Source of the DNA: Kappaphycus alvarezii
Taxonomy: Eukaryota; Rhodophyta; Florideophyceae; Gigartinales; Solieriaceae
Direction of reading: 5' to 3'
Length of the DNA: 64,000 nucleotides
Assembly: GCA_002205965.3 (NCBI GenBank)
Contig: NADL03000523.1
Coordinates: 1,918,798 to 1,982,797 of the forward strand
The notes below the pieces were generated by a model, which worked only from the letters and a program-made list of their open reading frames with translations, had not been told where the DNA came from and made no database searches. The position numbers were made by a program, and so were the translations under genes. Shown here piece by piece: positions 42,476-53,879 of the stretch; positions within the stretch are counted from its first letter, which is position 1; each line of letters begins with the position of its first letter.

Positions 42476-44512
42476 TCAATGCTCTTGTTGTTCTTGTGGG
42501 AGTTCTATCCATTCATCAGGGAGAGTATAGGGTTCACTATAAGGATATGGTAGCAGCTCATTTCCAATATGATGAGAGAGTGTGTACCGTGCGATGACCG
42601 GCTCATCTCCTTGGTCAAGAGTTTCGTAGATTCGGCGTATGGTTTCATAGTGTTCTCTAATGAGCTCCTCCCGTTTCACTTCTCCAAACCTTCCAAATGT
42701 GAGGTAATAAACGTAGTATGCAAACTTTTCTGGCAACGGGTCCAGAAACGGGTATCTGAAGGATAAAAAACTCGCAACATAAGGACTGAGTCCTCACGAG
42801 TAAGGTGCGCCCCGTGAATGGTCTGGAAGCACATGCAAATACTAATTGCAAAAAAGGAAATTACTTCTGCTTCTCGTGAGTCCTCTGTCATTTCGCGAAG
42901 CCAACGTCTAATTGGTAGCCGTCCAGTAATTAAGGATGCATAGTTTCCCCCTGGGAGACTAGGAGGTGTTTGAGGCGATCTTCTTGGCGATCTTCCTCGC
43001 TGCTCCCGACGCCTTGCCCTCTTCGATGATCCGCCCCGATCACTTGATGGTCCAGCTCGTATCATCATCACGGCCTCGGGAGGATCCTGGTCTTCGGCTG
43101 AGGTTGTGGTTCTGAGCGGAGCAACGTAAGGTTCCCATAGAGGATACGGGACCAGTCGATATTCCATATCAGGGGGCAAGCTGTAACCTCTCAGTCGCAC
43201 ATCTTGGTTGTTCTTAAGAAATACGTAAACCGGACGGATAATGTTCAGATATGTTTGCGACAAGTCTCCGATAGCTACCATTCCATACCTTCCTATAGAG
43301 TAATGATATATGACTTCCACAAACTCTGGACCTGCTTCCGTGAACCTTCCGTTTTGGAATGAGAATAGAATTCTGATCAATAGTCGGAAATCTTCTTGAG
43401 GTAGCAATGGTCCGTTCAACGTACGAAAACATAGGCATATATTAATGTAGAAATGGACGATTACGTGGAGTTCGTAGTAGTCACGCGTAATCGAGATGAT
43501 CCATTCCCAGGCCCTTTTTCCTCCCATAGGAATCATTCTATAGTTAAAGATGAGTATGCCCCGTGGTTGCGCATAGTCCTGTGTGAGAAGGAATTCTTCA
43601 GGCCTCTGATGGTAAGGGACTAGACGACGTGCATGGATGGCCCTCCTTGATCTCTTCCCTGAGCTTGAACATAGCTTATAGTGCGGGTGTCTTTCCTCCG
43701 TGACGACGCAAGGATTCGAGTACTTTGTTTGGAAGGCCGGCCACTTCACAGCCTGCTGCATTGCTTTCCCATGTACTACAAGTACTTTAGAGCCGACTGA
43801 AAAGGTTTGGACTGGAGGCTCTTCATTCTTATTTCTTGTCTGTGTTAGCGCGCGGTGTGATCTCCAGCCTTCAGTGGCCAGTAGTTCGACTTCTCTGCTC
43901 TCTTCATCGATAATATTTGTTTCCATGTCTCTCTGTAACATTCTAGGAGCTCTTTCGTACATTAGCTCGAATGGTGACCGTCCGCTTCTTCCTCTTCTTC
44001 GACGATAGCCGTATAACACTTTTGGTAAGGCATCTTCCCACTGGATTTCATTCTTCGACATAGTTTTCGATATTGCTCGTTTGATGGTTCCAACCATCCT
44101 CTCCGCTTTACCGTTTGACATAGGAGCGTATGCGAGAACTGTCTTCAGCTGAATCCCCTTCTCTTCCAAGAAACGAAGCAGTGAAGTTGCAGTAAAACAA
44201 AGGGCGTTATCTGAGATGATCCTTTTTGGAAGACCAAACGGTTCAATTATTTCTTTTTCGATGAATCTCAGGACCACCTCAGCATTGGCCTCCTCAACTG
44301 CAACTGCTATTGGCCATCCAGTAAGATGTTCCACCCCTATAAGGAGTTATTTGTTTCCGGAAGAGGTTTCCTTGAATGGGCCGGCAAAGTCAATTGAGAA
44401 GGTTTCAAAGAGAGCGGAAACTGGGAAGCTTAGGGTTGTCTTATACTTTCGTATCGGAGTGAATTTTTGACAGTTGTCACAGCTTTTCACGAAATTATAG
44501 ACGTCCTTATGG
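42476..44512 (-). pseudogene. Gypsy-1 copy C pol (5'-truncated: integrase, D1, D2)
   Basis: Reads from a truncated integrase zinc-binding region (CDNCQKF side near 44470) through a stop in the KETSSGNK* segment near 44347, then open from LTGWPIA through the integrase core and C-terminus, D1 (about 43520-43116) and D2 (about 42915-42522). A frameshift near 42740 splits D2. Unlike A and B, this copy keeps the frame across the A-run near the catalytic core (with a stop instead), so the A/B lesion is not universal. The left end is cut at 44512, where another Gypsy-1 LTR begins. Confidence 0.82.
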
Positions 44513-45850
44513 ACGTTAGTAAAGTAAAAACGTAAGCTTGTATAATTGAACGAACAAAAAGGAGTGGATAAGGAAGAAAGTTTTGAGGGCTAAAAGCGAA
44601 TGTGGAAGGGGCGGGGTCTACCACTGGTGCTCTGTGAACAGCGTAGGAAAAATGGTTCTTGGGTCTGAGGTTGACTCTTAACTTCCGACCACTCGTGATT
44701 CTACTTGAAGCTGTCTGCCAACTTCCTTGAGCTCCACAAGAGGAAGCAGTTGACTCAGGCTATATGTACTTTTTGGATAACCCTGAAATCTCAAAGTTAC
44801 ATACTAAGAACCGTAAAATGCATCAATTGTAATCGTGTGAAATTGAAAAACTAAAAGCAGATACTATCAGGATATATATCTAGATTCCTTCCTTAATATC
44901 TTAATCTTCTAGATCAGAGACAAACAGTTCCCCAAGGATATCCATTCCACCCAAGCAGTGCCCACAAATATCCGCGAACGACTTAGAATTATAATTGCCT
45001 CTTGCGAAATATCTAGACCACTGAAGATGCCCCCCTCCGGTTCCAGAGTCGGGACCACCTGGTCCACATTTCCGGCCCCTTTCCCACTATTCTAGCACTT
45101 TCAATGTCTCTCTCCCCCTCATCCTCCTCTTCATCCCTCTCTTCATCTTTGTCAGAAGGGTCAGAGATCACAATTAATCCCTCGGTTTCCCCTTAGTTCT
45201 CCATGGAAACACCCCAACCATTGTACACTATTGGCTCTCACGGATCCACCCATTCCTCCCCTTCTTCCTCCTCTTTATCCTCCTCTTCCTCCTTTTCATC
45301 CTCTTCCTCTAGCTCCTCCTCCTCCTCTGCCTCTTCCGCCAGCTAGAAGAAGTTACGGCGGACCCAATCCCGAACGCGTTTCAGGTCCAACCCTCTACAG
45401 TAATCATCGCAGTCGTTTGGACCATTTGCCCTCAGGGCCAAAACGTTGAGGGGACGGCGGCGTCGGGATGACTTGGAGATAGTGAGGGAAGGGCGGGGGT
45501 TGGTCATGTTGAAGGCAAAAAAGGGGGTGATCCGATGGGGTATTTGATTGCGGGGGGCTGCCTCAATGCCGTCGATTTCGGACTTTAAACAGGTTAACGT
45601 ATTTGAAACGTTTCACGTCCTAGGACGAAATAGAAATGTGAAGCAATGCCACAGCTTTGAATTTGCATACGATTAGGACAATAACTAAGAACATTCTCGA
45701 TAAAATATCAGAAATGAACTTGAATGACGAAGCAAATCACGAGTCGAGAGATCCCTATTATGAAAAATTAGGACCAAAATTCTCAAAGAAAAAAAATTGA
45801 AATGGGGCTGCACAGTGAATTTGGATTCATGGGGAAAAAACCGTTCTATG
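44513..45850 (-). repeat. Gypsy-1 LTR (type II acidic ORF), truncated
   Basis: The R/U5 end is partly lost at the junction with copy C. TATA region near 44762 (GGCTATATGTAC, degraded). The acidic ORF remnant is at 44905-45507, its upstream TTTAAACA box at 45584-45591 (77 bp), and the outer block with GCACAGTGAATTTGG at about 45812. The outer edge is approximate. Confidence 0.7.
44905..45507 (-). pseudogene. LTR-encoded acidic protein, type II, decayed
   Basis: N-terminus MTNPRPSLTISKSS, RRPLNVLAL, DCDDYCRGL, RVRDWVRR: clearly the 61407-62024 subtype. At least three stops (after RRNFF, in the tract and before the C-terminal block) plus frameshifts. Confidence 0.65.
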
Positions 45851-46049
45851 ATTTTGTTCCTAAAAAGATTGATGGGAAGAGTTGTTTTTGGAGAATTATA
45901 GGGAGGGAGAAGACAGACGTTTGTGAACAGGGGAAGTATCCTACAGAAGGGACCATTTCCGAACCAACAGTATGCTCAAAGCACGTTGCTTCAGACAAGA
46001 TATCAGGTAGCTTTGCTGGTAAATAAGACTTTCCATCATCAGTAACCTT

Positions 46050-46220
46050 CTAGGATGCGACCTGCTTGATGGCTGGCCTGAAGGTAGCGTTTTAGGGAAC
46101 GTATTATCTTCCCTATTACTGTGTCGGTATACCCTTTTGTGTTGATTGTGGTTGTCTGGAAAACCATGGGATAGATCGGATATATCTTCCAAGAGTAAAA
46201 TACCCAATTCTATTCTCCTT
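46050..46220 (+). repeat. Dispersed ~170-bp repeat, copy 1
   Basis: Contains GGCCTGAAGGTAGC, GGTATACCCTTTT, GAAAACCATGGGATAGATC and TAAAATACCCAA in the same order as 46966-47130. Confidence 0.65.
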
Positions 46221-46965
46221 CCAAGATACTTTGGGCCCAAACCGACCACATATTTCAAACAATAAAGCACCCAGAAATTTCCCTCTAACTAGGGATGCAG
46301 TACAGCTATCTCCGAAAACTAGGGGGGCATTTCTGTGAATTAGAGAGTCTGAAAATGAGGCAGAATCATGAGGTACGTCATCACAGGGCTGGTGTGAGGT
46401 CAGCTGTAGGGCATGCTGCGGTGGACGAAACCATCGCCGCAGTCTGTCCTTGCATAGAGAGAGAAGCATATTTACTTACCTTAAGTGTGTACCGAATGAC
46501 CAACTATTCATTTAAGAACCAACTGGATGGACCAAATCAGTCACGTGCAGTGGGGCGCGCGATATCATGGCCATAGCCACCGACGACCACAGAGTGCAAC
46601 TGATACGTTGGTAGATGCGTGTGCGAATCGTAGCGTCCCAGATGTTGCATTTACTGGCTACAAGTGGTACAATTTCTTCGATGAATTATGCCTTCTCTGG
46701 AGAAGCGGCACCGAGAGAGTCAAAAAACAGAAAATGGAATTGAAAACCTGGGTTGTGGGACGGCAGGGAGGGGGGCACCAGGCGCCTTGACAGCTTCTGC
46801 TGTAGGTCCTGGACCTTGAGTTGGTGAGTGAGGGCGGCAGCACCACCGGGGACTTGCGTCGCTTTGGTAATTGACGTGGCAAGAAACGTGGCTGTGAGGG
46901 CACTGGAGACGTACGGAAAGGTTCGGGGGGTTTTGATGCAAAGGCACGCTGCAGCAGCCGTCATG

Positions 46966-47130
46966 TCCAATGCGGCCTGCTTGATGGCTGGCCTGAAGGT
47001 AGCATTTTAGGAAGCGTAGTTCCTTCCCCATTACGCTGTTGGTATACCCTTTTTGAGTCGATTGCGGTTGTCTGGAAAACCATGGGATAGGTCGGAAATA
47101 TCTTCCAATAGTAAAACACCCAAACGTTTC
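46966..47130 (+). repeat. Dispersed ~170-bp repeat, copy 2
   Basis: Same order of blocks as 46050-46220, ending TAAAACACCCAAACGTTTCC. Confidence 0.65.
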
Positions 47131-48942
47131 CCCCTTTGGTAATAAGCGACGCAAGTCGCAAGTTGCATAAGGTCAGTTCGCACCGGCCCGAAGGTCTCCA
47201 TGGCTCCTACGGCGAAGTGCCTCATACTTCTTTCGCAAGAATTATTGGTTTTCATTTGGCTATTCGCAGCAATGCAACGAAAGATGCACATATAATACAA
47301 ATCCAAGCCGTTTCAGAGAAAACTTAGCGGAAGTCAGTTCAAATGCTTGCGAATAGAGCTTTCAATCAATGGACGGCGTTGAGCCGGTTTAAGTGAAAGT
47401 TAGGAAGTTCTTCTGGTCACCCTCCAGGATATTCCGGGCCAAAACTGACCATCTATCAAATAGGAGGGGAAAATTGGGGGGGGCATCTTCACGGCGGTGG
47501 GAACAAGCACTCACAGGCGCCGGGGAGGAGTAGGACAAAAAATAGTAAGAGAGACGTCGGGAGAGGACCTGATGGGCTTGCATGCCGTGCACGCAAATGT
47601 GAAACGGGAAACTAAATCGGGAAACTGTTGACGGGGAGGGGAATTACGGTGCCTAGCGGCGTGGGCAGCTAGGCGTCGGAAGAACTGTATGCCTTCGGGC
47701 CCGAAGGGTACCACAGATGTCGATGCTGATTGGAATGAATTTAAATAAATAAAAGAGTTTAAGTAAAAAGGGCTAATTGGTGTGTTTCAATAATTGAAAA
47801 ATAGGTTAGCCTATGTTCCGAAGTGAGTCAAATAATTGGTTCAAATATTAAACCACGTCACATTCCCCCATGCTGACATTGCTGGCACCAATTTGTCCGC
47901 ATGGAACCCCTTTCCCCAATATAAGAATAACCGTTTAACGAATCCGCGTTTCAGAGACAGTTTCTTGCCACCGGAGGGTCATTGTGGACTGCAATGACGA
48001 AGATGGTCGACCAGATGTCTCTTTCGGAGTTACAGTCATTTGCAGCATATCTTCCAAGAAAAAAAATCCCAAGCCTTTCCCCTTTGCAGCATTTGAAGCC
48101 CAATTGGAGGTAAAAAGCAGTAACTAACCGTGGAAGGCTGGCGAAAGAGCAGGTATTAATGGCCAGCATGGGTCAGGTTATCCTAAAGCGTATATTTTTT
48201 GGAAGAAATCGACTGCAATCCACCCATACCGGTGTCAGATGCCCCAGCTCCTGCAGCTCCAAACCAGATGCCCAAAATCGCATCAGAGGGAAAGAGACCA
48301 AAAAATCATGAGCGTGCTGTCAGGTTCCATCGCAGGCCTTACACATGGAGAGCGTCAAAAAGGGGGGAATGATGGGCTATTTTACTTCGTCGTCTGACAC
48401 TTCTAGCGGGGGGCTCTAAACGGGGTTTGAAGAGAAGGAAAGGAGAAAACCGAAACGGGTTTGCGCCTCCGTGACACTGTGACTATATCGACGGTTCAAA
48501 GCATATAGCCATCTTTGTGGCAGTCGATGCCCTTTTCAAAAGATATTTTCACAACCCACACCCCTTTTATGTCACATATACCGACAAAGTCCAATGGTTT
48601 TCTAGCAGAGACGTATACGAGGTCGATGCACGATCCAGTGAACGCATGTTTTGCTGAGAATTCAGGAGTAATTCAGGCGATCACAGAATATTTCTGTTCC
48701 CAGCCGTTATGCTTACGAACATTCCCTCGTCATATTCCTGCTCCAGTGAATGTAGACATCACTCCATTACGGACAAAATGACAGAAAAAATAACTTTGTG
48801 GAATGTAGGGCACTTCAAAACACTAAGGGCGCAATCACTCGACGAATCCAGAATCCAGACGGGCTCAGCTCGTTCCAGTTCGGACCAGCACGTCAAGCTC
48901 GTGACTTCATCTTCCTTCCCTCCCCCCTTCACCCATAACTCC

Positions 48943-50444
48943 TGATATGGGTAAATCGTCGAGAAAAGAGATACTCAGAACCAGCTACCCCAAGAAGGAG
49001 GTGTTGCAAGCGACAAAAGTGCTACCGTGGTATAGTTGAACCAACAAAATGGAGTGTATATGGAAGAGAGTTGAGGGGGCTACAAGCAAGTATGAAAGGG
49101 GCAGGGTCTACCATTGATGCTCTGTGAGCAGCGTAGGAAAAATGTTTCTTGGGTCTGAAGTTGACTCTCAACTCCATACTACTCAGGACTTGGCTAAAAA
49201 TTGTCTGCCAACTTGCTTGACCTCCACAACAGGAAGCAGTTTACTCAGCTTATATAGACTTTTGGCTACCCCTAAAGTCCGAACAAAACTACAGAAGGTA
49301 CCAGGAAATGCATAAAACAATTTGTGTGGATGATATACTATTCAAAAGATACTTAAGAAACTAACAATCAATGAGGTCCTCTTATTTCCCGTTCTCGAAA
49401 TCAGATCCAAACAACTCCTCCAAAATATCCATGCTGTCCAAGCAGTCCCCACAAATATCTGCGAATGGCTCACGGCTCTCTATTCCCTCCTGGGAGATAT
49501 CTAAACTACTAAAGATATCTCCATCCGGTTCCAGCGTCGGCACTACTTGTTCCATACTCTCCAGTCCAGGCCCCACCACTCCAACACTTTCCATGTCCCC
49601 TTTTTCCTCATCCACCTCGTCCTCGTCCTTATCCTCCTTCTCTTCCTCCTCTTCCTCCTCTTCCTCCTCTTCCTCTTCATCATCCTTCCCGTTATTATCC
49701 TCGTAGACCAATTCAGGGGCTACCCACTCCTCAAAGGTCTCCCCCAGCTCCCTCCTCGATGTCCCACTCCCGCCCCCTCACCTCCCTTCTCTGCCTCATT
49801 CTCAATAAAGGCGACGCACGATTTAGATCACCTTCTTTTTGGTTTGCCGGCGCAGGTAGTCATCACGGCAAGTAGGTCGGAATGGGTGTAGGGGAATAGA
49901 GTTTAGGGGGCGGGGATGGCGAGTTTTGGAAATGACTTTCGAGGGGCAAAGACTGTTCATTTTGGTAGGCTCTGGGGAATGTGAGGCAATAAAGGGTGTT
50001 TTGGGTGTGTAGGGGGAGAGGGGTGATGAATACAATGACCGGGGATGTTTGAAACTAGGGCTAAAGGGGTTTAAATAGGCTCCCGGGGCAGGTTCTATAG
50101 ATTACGAATAGGTAAAATAAATCTGCAAGGGATTTCGCAATAGTAGTGAATTTGCGCCCTTTTTCTCAAAAAAGCGAATTTGGAGGAGAAAGTAAGCAAA
50201 AAGTGGAAAAGAACTTGATTCTGGATCGATTCAGAGGGGTAGATACAGTATAAAAAATATCTAGATAAAGTGGAAGTAAATTTGGAAGTAAATTAGAGGA
50301 CCGCGGTAATGATAAGCAAGGCTCTCGGAGGACGAGGAAGGACCGGAACTATAACTATTTTTGGAAGAGGGGATGCAGTGCAGTAAACTAAAAGTCTGTA
50401 GATGACGGCGACAAACATATGTTCCTATCAGCACGCGCCTAATA
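48943..50444 (-). repeat. Solo Gypsy-1 long LTR
   Basis: 1502 bp, close to the LTR of copy C from end to end. Flanked by ACTCC (48938-48942) and ACTTC (50445-50449), a likely 5-bp target duplication with one substitution. No internal element sequence on either side, hence a solo LTR left by recombination between two LTRs. Confidence 0.85.
49382..49960 (-). pseudogene. LTR-encoded acidic protein in the solo LTR (frameshifted)
   Basis: N-terminus (49960-49823) shows DDYLRRQTKKKVI and then leaves frame. The C-terminal half (49711-49382) with the acidic tract and the block MESVGVVGPGLESMEQVV through FGSDFENGK is intact. The acidic tract is shorter than in copy C. Confidence 0.68.
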
Positions 50445-50869
50445 ACTTCCCTTTGTGGTGCGGGCCAGGTGTGCAGCGTGCGACACAAGGCCGCGCGTAT
50501 TCAGCTCTTTGCACGCGCTCACACCCCTCCGTCTCCCTCCGCCGTTCTTCTTCACTGCCTTTCATTTTGAGCATGCTCAACGTTCACCGCTCACGTTTTG
50601 CCAACACCCCACCCTTTTGAATTTCTCATCTCCAACTCTTTTTGGCTACATTATAGGCAATTTTGCTGTAGACGTTTAAGATTTATTCCTCCCTTGCCGC
50701 CAATCCCCACTTCCTAAGAGCCGAACTCCGCCGGCAAGTTCAAATTTTGAAGCGGTTAATTTCTCGATCAATTACACGTGGCCACCTAAATTATTATATA
50801 TATATACCAATATGTTCAATCTGTTCAAACCTTTTTATTTAACACAATCTTTTGGATTCACCCTTCTCT
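50445..50869. other. No gene recognised
   Basis: Flank of the solo LTR. 50797-50812 is a short TA run. Confidence 0.4.
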
Positions 50870-53353
50870 CGCCATCACCTGATGAAATCCTCTTAGATAA
50901 AGCTTAGAGGAAAAATTCGCAAGTTCAAGCCGATCGAATGTTTTATCAGAACGAGTCAATGGGGTATTGTTCCTCCCTGTGATGCAATTAAAGCATTATA
51001 GTGGACGAAAATTATTTTAAAAAAGAAAAGAGCTGCTCCATATGGTGATTTATTGAGTATTATCATCCCTTTCCTCAAAAGAGATTCGACGTTCTCTTTT
51101 GCTGTCCTAAGTTTAGATGCGGACAAATATAACAGAGGTCGATGAGTAACCTTTTCTGCTCCCCCACCTTTGAATTCATGGCCCACTGATCGAATCTAGG
51201 GGGTGCCTTTTGAAAATCTTCATGAAAGACCTCTATAAACTTTTCCAGAATTTTTTCATTTTTATTTTTGACTCAGAATCTTTCAATCATTTCATGTTTT
51301 GATTTTCATGCAATCGAAATACTTCGATTAACTGAAGTTCGAAGTCAAATTCATGGCTAAACATTTGTCTAAATTTCTTCACTCACAAATTGGAACCATT
51401 AATGCAGCTTTCAGCCTCGGTATCCACCACTGGAATCGAAACATATTTCAACAACACAATCCGTCGTTCGTAATCATTATTTTGGTTGTAAACAAAATGC
51501 TACGGCATTCCCACCAGAATGTTATTCTTAGTCCGAGAGAGAACCCATTAAGAGGTTTAGGTATGATCACCCACTCGTATAATTCCGTTGACAATGATTT
51601 CATATACCTCTTCTGTAATCACCTTCTGTGAGTGGAAAACAATGACCGTTTAAGGTTTAATTTCAAAATAGTTCCTGTTTCGCATCAGGGACCAAGTTGA
51701 AACCACGTTAGCATTGCATCTATTATCTTTTAGTACTTTGACTGCTTTCTCATGCATTCTGACATCAACTACTAGCAGATTCGCCACTACTATAGTTCCA
51801 TTAGTGTAGATGATGCCACGATGAATAGATGTGGTTATATTAGACTCGGCTTCGAAGATTCTCGACTTTTCCCTGTCCTCTGAGTATTTTGGTCTGATGT
51901 TATCTACAAGAATTTTCACTCTGTTCATTTGGGCATCTGTTTGCACTCATTACTGGTCTCACTTGAGTGTTCAAGAACAAGTCCGGTGGACCAGCTAGCT
52001 CTCAGAGTGGAAGGTCTTAAACACATTTTCGTGTAGTTCCTACATGTTGTTCGTCGGGATGTGAATTAAATCCCTATTACCTTTATTCCCGTTTCTTTTC
52101 TGTGTTTCAAAGGTCCACCTCCCAATTTATAGCACGTAAACCGACGTTTCTCCATCAAGTCTTTCTGAATCTAGTAATTGCGAGTACGTTCCACGTTAGT
52201 GTATCTAAATTCTAAATTGTACCGGAACCATTTCGATTGTTTAAAGAAAATATCTTGTAGTTTAGAAACCTGCTCAGTAAAATGCTCAATCAAATTTGAG
52301 GGCAATATTAGCAGCAGATTCGAACATGGATGGACCCTCTTAATAACCTCCAGCAGAATTTGTCTTTTGAGACCTTCACGAAATCGCACCAACTTTTCAA
52401 ACTCGCTTATATCGGGAACATTTATAAACAAATTTTTGAACTCTCAGAGATACGGCACCACTCTTGATTTCTGTAGGATATTGGAGAGCTTGTCACAAGC
52501 TTTAAGAACACCATCTTGAGAAACAAACTCTGCCTCAACGAATAGTTTTGAAATCTTCCCAAGTCGACGGGACAAGTTTCTTAGAATCAAGCGCGTACCA
52601 TAGGCTTGCCGTCGTACTGGTAGTAAGCCTGAAAGCAAAGTAACTAGCATTCCGGTTACTGATAGCTTCGTTTTCACCCACCTGGATAAGCCCCAGGTGC
52701 TTTTCGACAGAATGAAACCATGACCGAACCGACAACGCATCTCGAGTCCAGTCGAACAAAACAGGCTTATTTAGGTTGAAGAAAGATATGTCAGAAAAAT
52801 TACTTACTTGAAGCCTCACTCCAACCCCTAAAGTTGAATAGAAGCCTTTGGAGTTGAAATATGCAAGGGATTCTTCCCTGGACGACGAGTTGGCTGCTTC
52901 TCCGGGAAGAACGTGATTCAATATCAGTCCTGATGACACATCAATTTCGATGTAACTCAGTAATTCGCTCGGGATATCCTCAGTAGTCCACTGTGAAGAC
53001 CAAGGTCGGTATCTATACACCGTAACAAGTATTCTCAAGCATATCTTAAGCTGGCCGATAACCAAATAATATTAATTATAAGCACGTGCCTCTTTGTCAA
53101 AGTCCAGTCTTAGTCAATCATTTGAAGCGGTATCTGAACCCGTGACACAGTCGCTACTACTAGCTAACAGTAAACAAGTGCAACAGCATTTTCGAGGAAC
53201 ACTGCCAGCAGACCCTCAAATGGGGAATTTTTCAGACGCATTGCTTTACGAAGAAATCTTTTCTAAGCCAAAATATTCAGTCTAAGTACTCTTCACAGGA
53301 TCACGCAGCTTCGCGAGTGAAACAGAGAGGGAGGCAGTCGGGGCGCTGCCAAA
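50870..53353 (-). mobile_element. Element G, 3'-truncated chromovirus-type Ty3/gypsy
   Basis: On the - strand, downstream of the LTR 53354-53798: leader, gag (53065-52171), a degraded retropepsin in 51946-51650 (KVLKDNRCNANVVS) and the start of the RT (51186-50956, SKLRTAKENVESLLRKGMI, KSPYGAALFF). The element stops near 50870. Closely related to element H in gene order and sequence. Confidence 0.75.
52171..53065 (-). pseudogene. Element G gag
   Basis: Capsid-type Gag: LFDWTRDALSVRSWFHSVEKHL, TTASLWYALDSKK, WEDFKTIR, then in another frame FVSQDGVLKACDKLSNI, and FINVPDISEFEKLVRFREGL. Two frameshifts (near 52540 and 52435). Confidence 0.72.
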
Positions 53354-53798
53354 TGAACAGTAGAGACGATGGTAGTGGGTTTCAGAAAGTTTGGAGCAAA
53401 GGTGTATGGAGTGTACCTAGATTCCCGCAAGAATCTAGATGAGACCCCCTTTTATAGACAGTACGGTAGATCTTCTAAACAACTCTGAGAGTTGTGCCAG
53501 CTCAGTAGAAAGCACTAGAAAGTGGAGCTGTAGCTACAAAGAAGAGCTGTAACTAAATAATAGTACCATCTAGAACATAATTAAGGAAACAAGACGATGA
53601 CGTGGGGATCCAAGTCAAATAAAAGTACTACAGAGAAAAAAGTACTCAGCAAGTAAAACCGCTACTTAATTACACAAAGCCTTATGATTTTCCAACAGTC
53701 ATGCACTTTCTCTGCTACACTGATATGTATTAGAAAATTGGAATAGCGACAGCGAACAAGTCTCTATTTAACAGTGGTGTAACGGAGACATTGTTACA
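53354..53798 (-). repeat. LTR shared by elements G (5') and H (3')
   Basis: 445 bp; in sense TGTAACAATG to CTGTTCA, followed by TT and the PBS-like TGGCAGCGCCCCGACT. TATA box CTATAAAAGG near 53450. Matches 59600-60042. The start of the LTR carries a degenerate inverted repeat that is perfect in the copy at 62809. Confidence 0.85.
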
Positions 53799-53879
53799 AT
53801 ATTCCCTTCCCCGGACTATCGACGACCTCTTCAATGATACTGGGGGAGTATATTACGTTTTCTTATATGTTCTTTGAAA

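Larger units (their letters stand above)
45851..48942. other. Gene-poor stretch with dispersed repeats
   Basis: No recognisable gene. Repeats at 46050-46220 and 46966-47130 share about 170 bp: TGCTTGATGGCTGGCCTGAA, GGTATACCCTTTT, GAAAACCATGGGATAG, ATATCTTCCAA and TAAAACACCCAA. A shorter related piece lies at 48040-48095. Open frames on both strands at 46686-47010 (Ala-rich) have no recognisable features. Confidence 0.5.

Noticed and set aside
46686..47010. Ala-rich open frames on both strands
   Set aside because: They overlap each other and a dispersed repeat, and no frame shows protein features that the other lacks.
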